A stretch of DNA of 64,000 nucleotides, taken from Lytechinus pictus. Its lineage: Eukaryota > Echinodermata > Echinoidea > Temnopleuroida > Toxopneustidae. The translations under genes and the position numbers were made by a program. Below the pieces are notes generated by a model. That model was not told the origin of the DNA. It saw only the letters and a list, made by a program, of their open reading frames with translations, and searched no databases. Numbering within the stretch: the stretch's first letter is position 1; every line of letters begins with the position of its first letter. The DNA lies in assembly GCF_037042905.1 (NCBI RefSeq), contig NC_087257.1, forward strand, positions 20,294,001 through 20,358,000. Direction: 5' to 3'. Below are positions 62,398-64,000 of the stretch, one piece after another.

Positions 62398-64000
62398 GAT
62401 GAAGAAAACAGGCACGGGGATCCAGGAGGGGGCCGGCCCCTTACGTATTATACCTTGAACAAAAGATTTTTTTTTTGCTTCTCGAAATTTGTAACAAGAA
62501 ATGTACTCTATTAGTGGTGAGAGTTATTTTTTCAGTAACCATACTCAACCAGTGAAAATTACCATCAAATTGTAATAACCATGTTCTGCCCCCACCCCCA
62601 CCCCCTAGAAAAAAAAGAAAACAAGACTTTTGGGTCAGTGCAACAGCCCCCTTTGATCCGTTCGGCGGCCTCTGCCGGCTATTTAGAGTCTAGTTTCAAT
62701 TCAATTATTTTATTTTCCACTTTCAATTTCATATTTACAATTATGATACAATTGACAAAGTAACATATAATCACATTTGAAGTACATACAAAAATTGACA
62801 ACATTATAAAATTACAATAGACAATTATCAAATCGAAATATAAATAATTGAAAGGGATGGAGGGCCAACTGAAAAGCAGAGCTTGTATAATGTAGGCCCC
62901 CCTAATATTGATTAATTAATATTGATTCTGTACATTTGTTAAAAACTAAGATTGCTGTATATCTTAACATGTGACAATTTGGGAATGGCAAAAGCAATGG
63001 AGACCTCTTTACCTAATCAAGACTTGATCTACTCTTTTCATCTTCCCTTTCAGAATTAGCATAGGCCTATAAGACGCAATACAAACAATGCTTTGTTTTT
63101 TAGTGATATCGCTTGTGATATCGATACTTTATAGAGCGCAACGTATCGTCTCAGATTTGCGCTTGCTTGATTCGCTGAATCCTTCGCGTCACGAGCGCGT
63201 AACAAAATGAATACATTAATGAATTTGCCAAGTTGACCTTTGTCATTGCGCTGATGTGCGTATTGTCTGATACACGTACAAAACCACAGTTGACGAGGGA
63301 GCATCGTACGAAATTAATATTAATGAGGGCTTATTTTAGCTTCTAATGGATTAAACAAAATGGCGGTAGCTTCGGGGGCTTGGCTGCAAGCCAGCAAAGT
63401 GAAGAGACACTACGCGCTGGGAGAAAATGTTACGTTGTAAGAGCGCATTTGATTAGCTAATTCGGCTCAGTAGGGGCGTGGCCTAAAGGGAGTTAATTGA
63501 GCGCTAATAGAGTTTTCAGAATACGAATTTGGAGGTACATTAGCGCTCCATTAAATGGGTAACTTATGAGGAAACTTAAGTGGAAACTTACGAGACTTTT
63601 CAGAATACCCCCCCCTAGGGCCCTGGGAACGATTTTCACTGGGGCGCTGATGTTTCACTCCAAAATGAAGGTAATTTTCGTCCCGAAAAATTTGACAAGC
63701 AAAAAAAAAAAAGTTTTCGGTAAAAAAAAATATTGGTCATTTTGGTTACCTTTCTCCATTTTATCGCACCGTCCAGAACTCCTGAGTGTGCTGGGACCGT
63801 GCTGCCTATTGAAAATAATACACGCAGCACCCCCAAGGAAAATCTCGGGGTGCAGCTTCAGCACCCCCCCCCCCCTTCCCAGGGCCATGTTTGCACACTG
63901 CATCCATTTTCAGTAATCGACAACTCCCAGATCCGAACATTAATGCAGATTTCAAAATATTTTGTTACGGATGTTTATGTTATGTAACTTTAATAACAAC
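62398..64000. other. right end of window, no gene seen
   Basis: AT-rich sequence to 63000. GC-richer at 63060-63480, with ACAAAATGGCGGTAGC (a YY1-like site) at 63355. C-runs lie at 63607 and 63864. A repeated phrase GCAGCACCCCCAAGGA / CTTCAGCACCCCCC near 63825-63870. No supported ORF. Confidence 0.45.

Larger units (their letters stand above)
56334..63615. mobile_element. possible 7.3-kb element bounded by GGTATTCTGAAAAGTC repeats
   Basis: GGGCGGTATTCTGAAAGCTC at 56334, with repeats of GGTATTCTGAAAAGTC at 56386 and 56501 and TTAGCGCTCAATTAGC units. The right end is inverse: AATTGAGCGCTAATAG, AGTTTTCAGAATAC and AGACTTTTCAGAATACC, ending at about 63612. Just inside each end AAAATAAGCCCTCATT appears inverted (57692 and 63320). 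The interior has no transposase, so it may instead be two separate insertions. Confidence 0.4.

Noticed and set aside
63056-63304. 82-codon minus-strand open frame in a GC-richer patch
   Set aside because: No domain, and the patch seems part of the terminal region of the putative 7.3-kb element.

Overview
This is eukaryotic, AT-rich, intron-rich DNA with no prokaryotic features. The genes are metazoan: a C-type lectin, two CYP2-clan cytochrome P450s and an SDR9C short-chain dehydrogenase. A tRNA-derived SINE at about 39906, and dense foldback DNA-transposon relics, resemble repeats I recall from sea urchin genomes. My best guess is an echinoid (sea urchin) nuclear contig; the species cannot be fixed from sequence alone.

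Layout. 1-760 (+): the last two coding exons of a C-type lectin domain gene that begins left of the window. 7120-11849 (-): a complete four-exon P450 (gene A, 483 codons). 15514-23956 (+): a complete four-exon P450 (gene B, 484 codons). A and B are divergent, head-to-head paralogues with nearly identical exon lengths (334/611/328/179 and 334/614/328/179 nt). 28312-36366 (-): a complete five-exon SDR9C-type dehydrogenase (321 codons), with one possible further 5' exon at 40601-40717. From about 41 kb to the right edge I find no confident protein-coding gene. There is only a candidate promoter at 55.9 kb and a speculative spliced small ORF at 59.7-60.9 kb.

Most of the rest is mobile-element debris. 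It includes: a Tc1/mariner-type 1-kb element (3300-4295); a hAT element with a perfect 8-bp target duplication inside intron 3 of P450 A; a 4.8-kb inverted repeat in intron 1 of P450 B carrying six perfect RFX X-box motifs; three related-looking but distinct TTAA-flanked foldback elements of 572-586 bp; a PIF/Harbinger-like composite (25211-26639); nested MITEs at 41.2-42.2 kb; two ACCATT-rich minisatellites that may be the ends of an 11.3-kb element; and a hairpin array of TTCG/CCGAA units nested in a region repeating a CACGGACGGAC motif.

The P450 and SDR products are both expected to be membrane-anchored, NADPH/NAD-linked enzymes of small lipophilic molecules such as retinoids, steroids or fatty acids. 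Their adjacency suggests, but does not show, shared xenobiotic or retinoid/steroid metabolism. All exon boundaries were read by eye from GT/AG signals, reading-frame continuity and paralogue comparison; no database search was possible.
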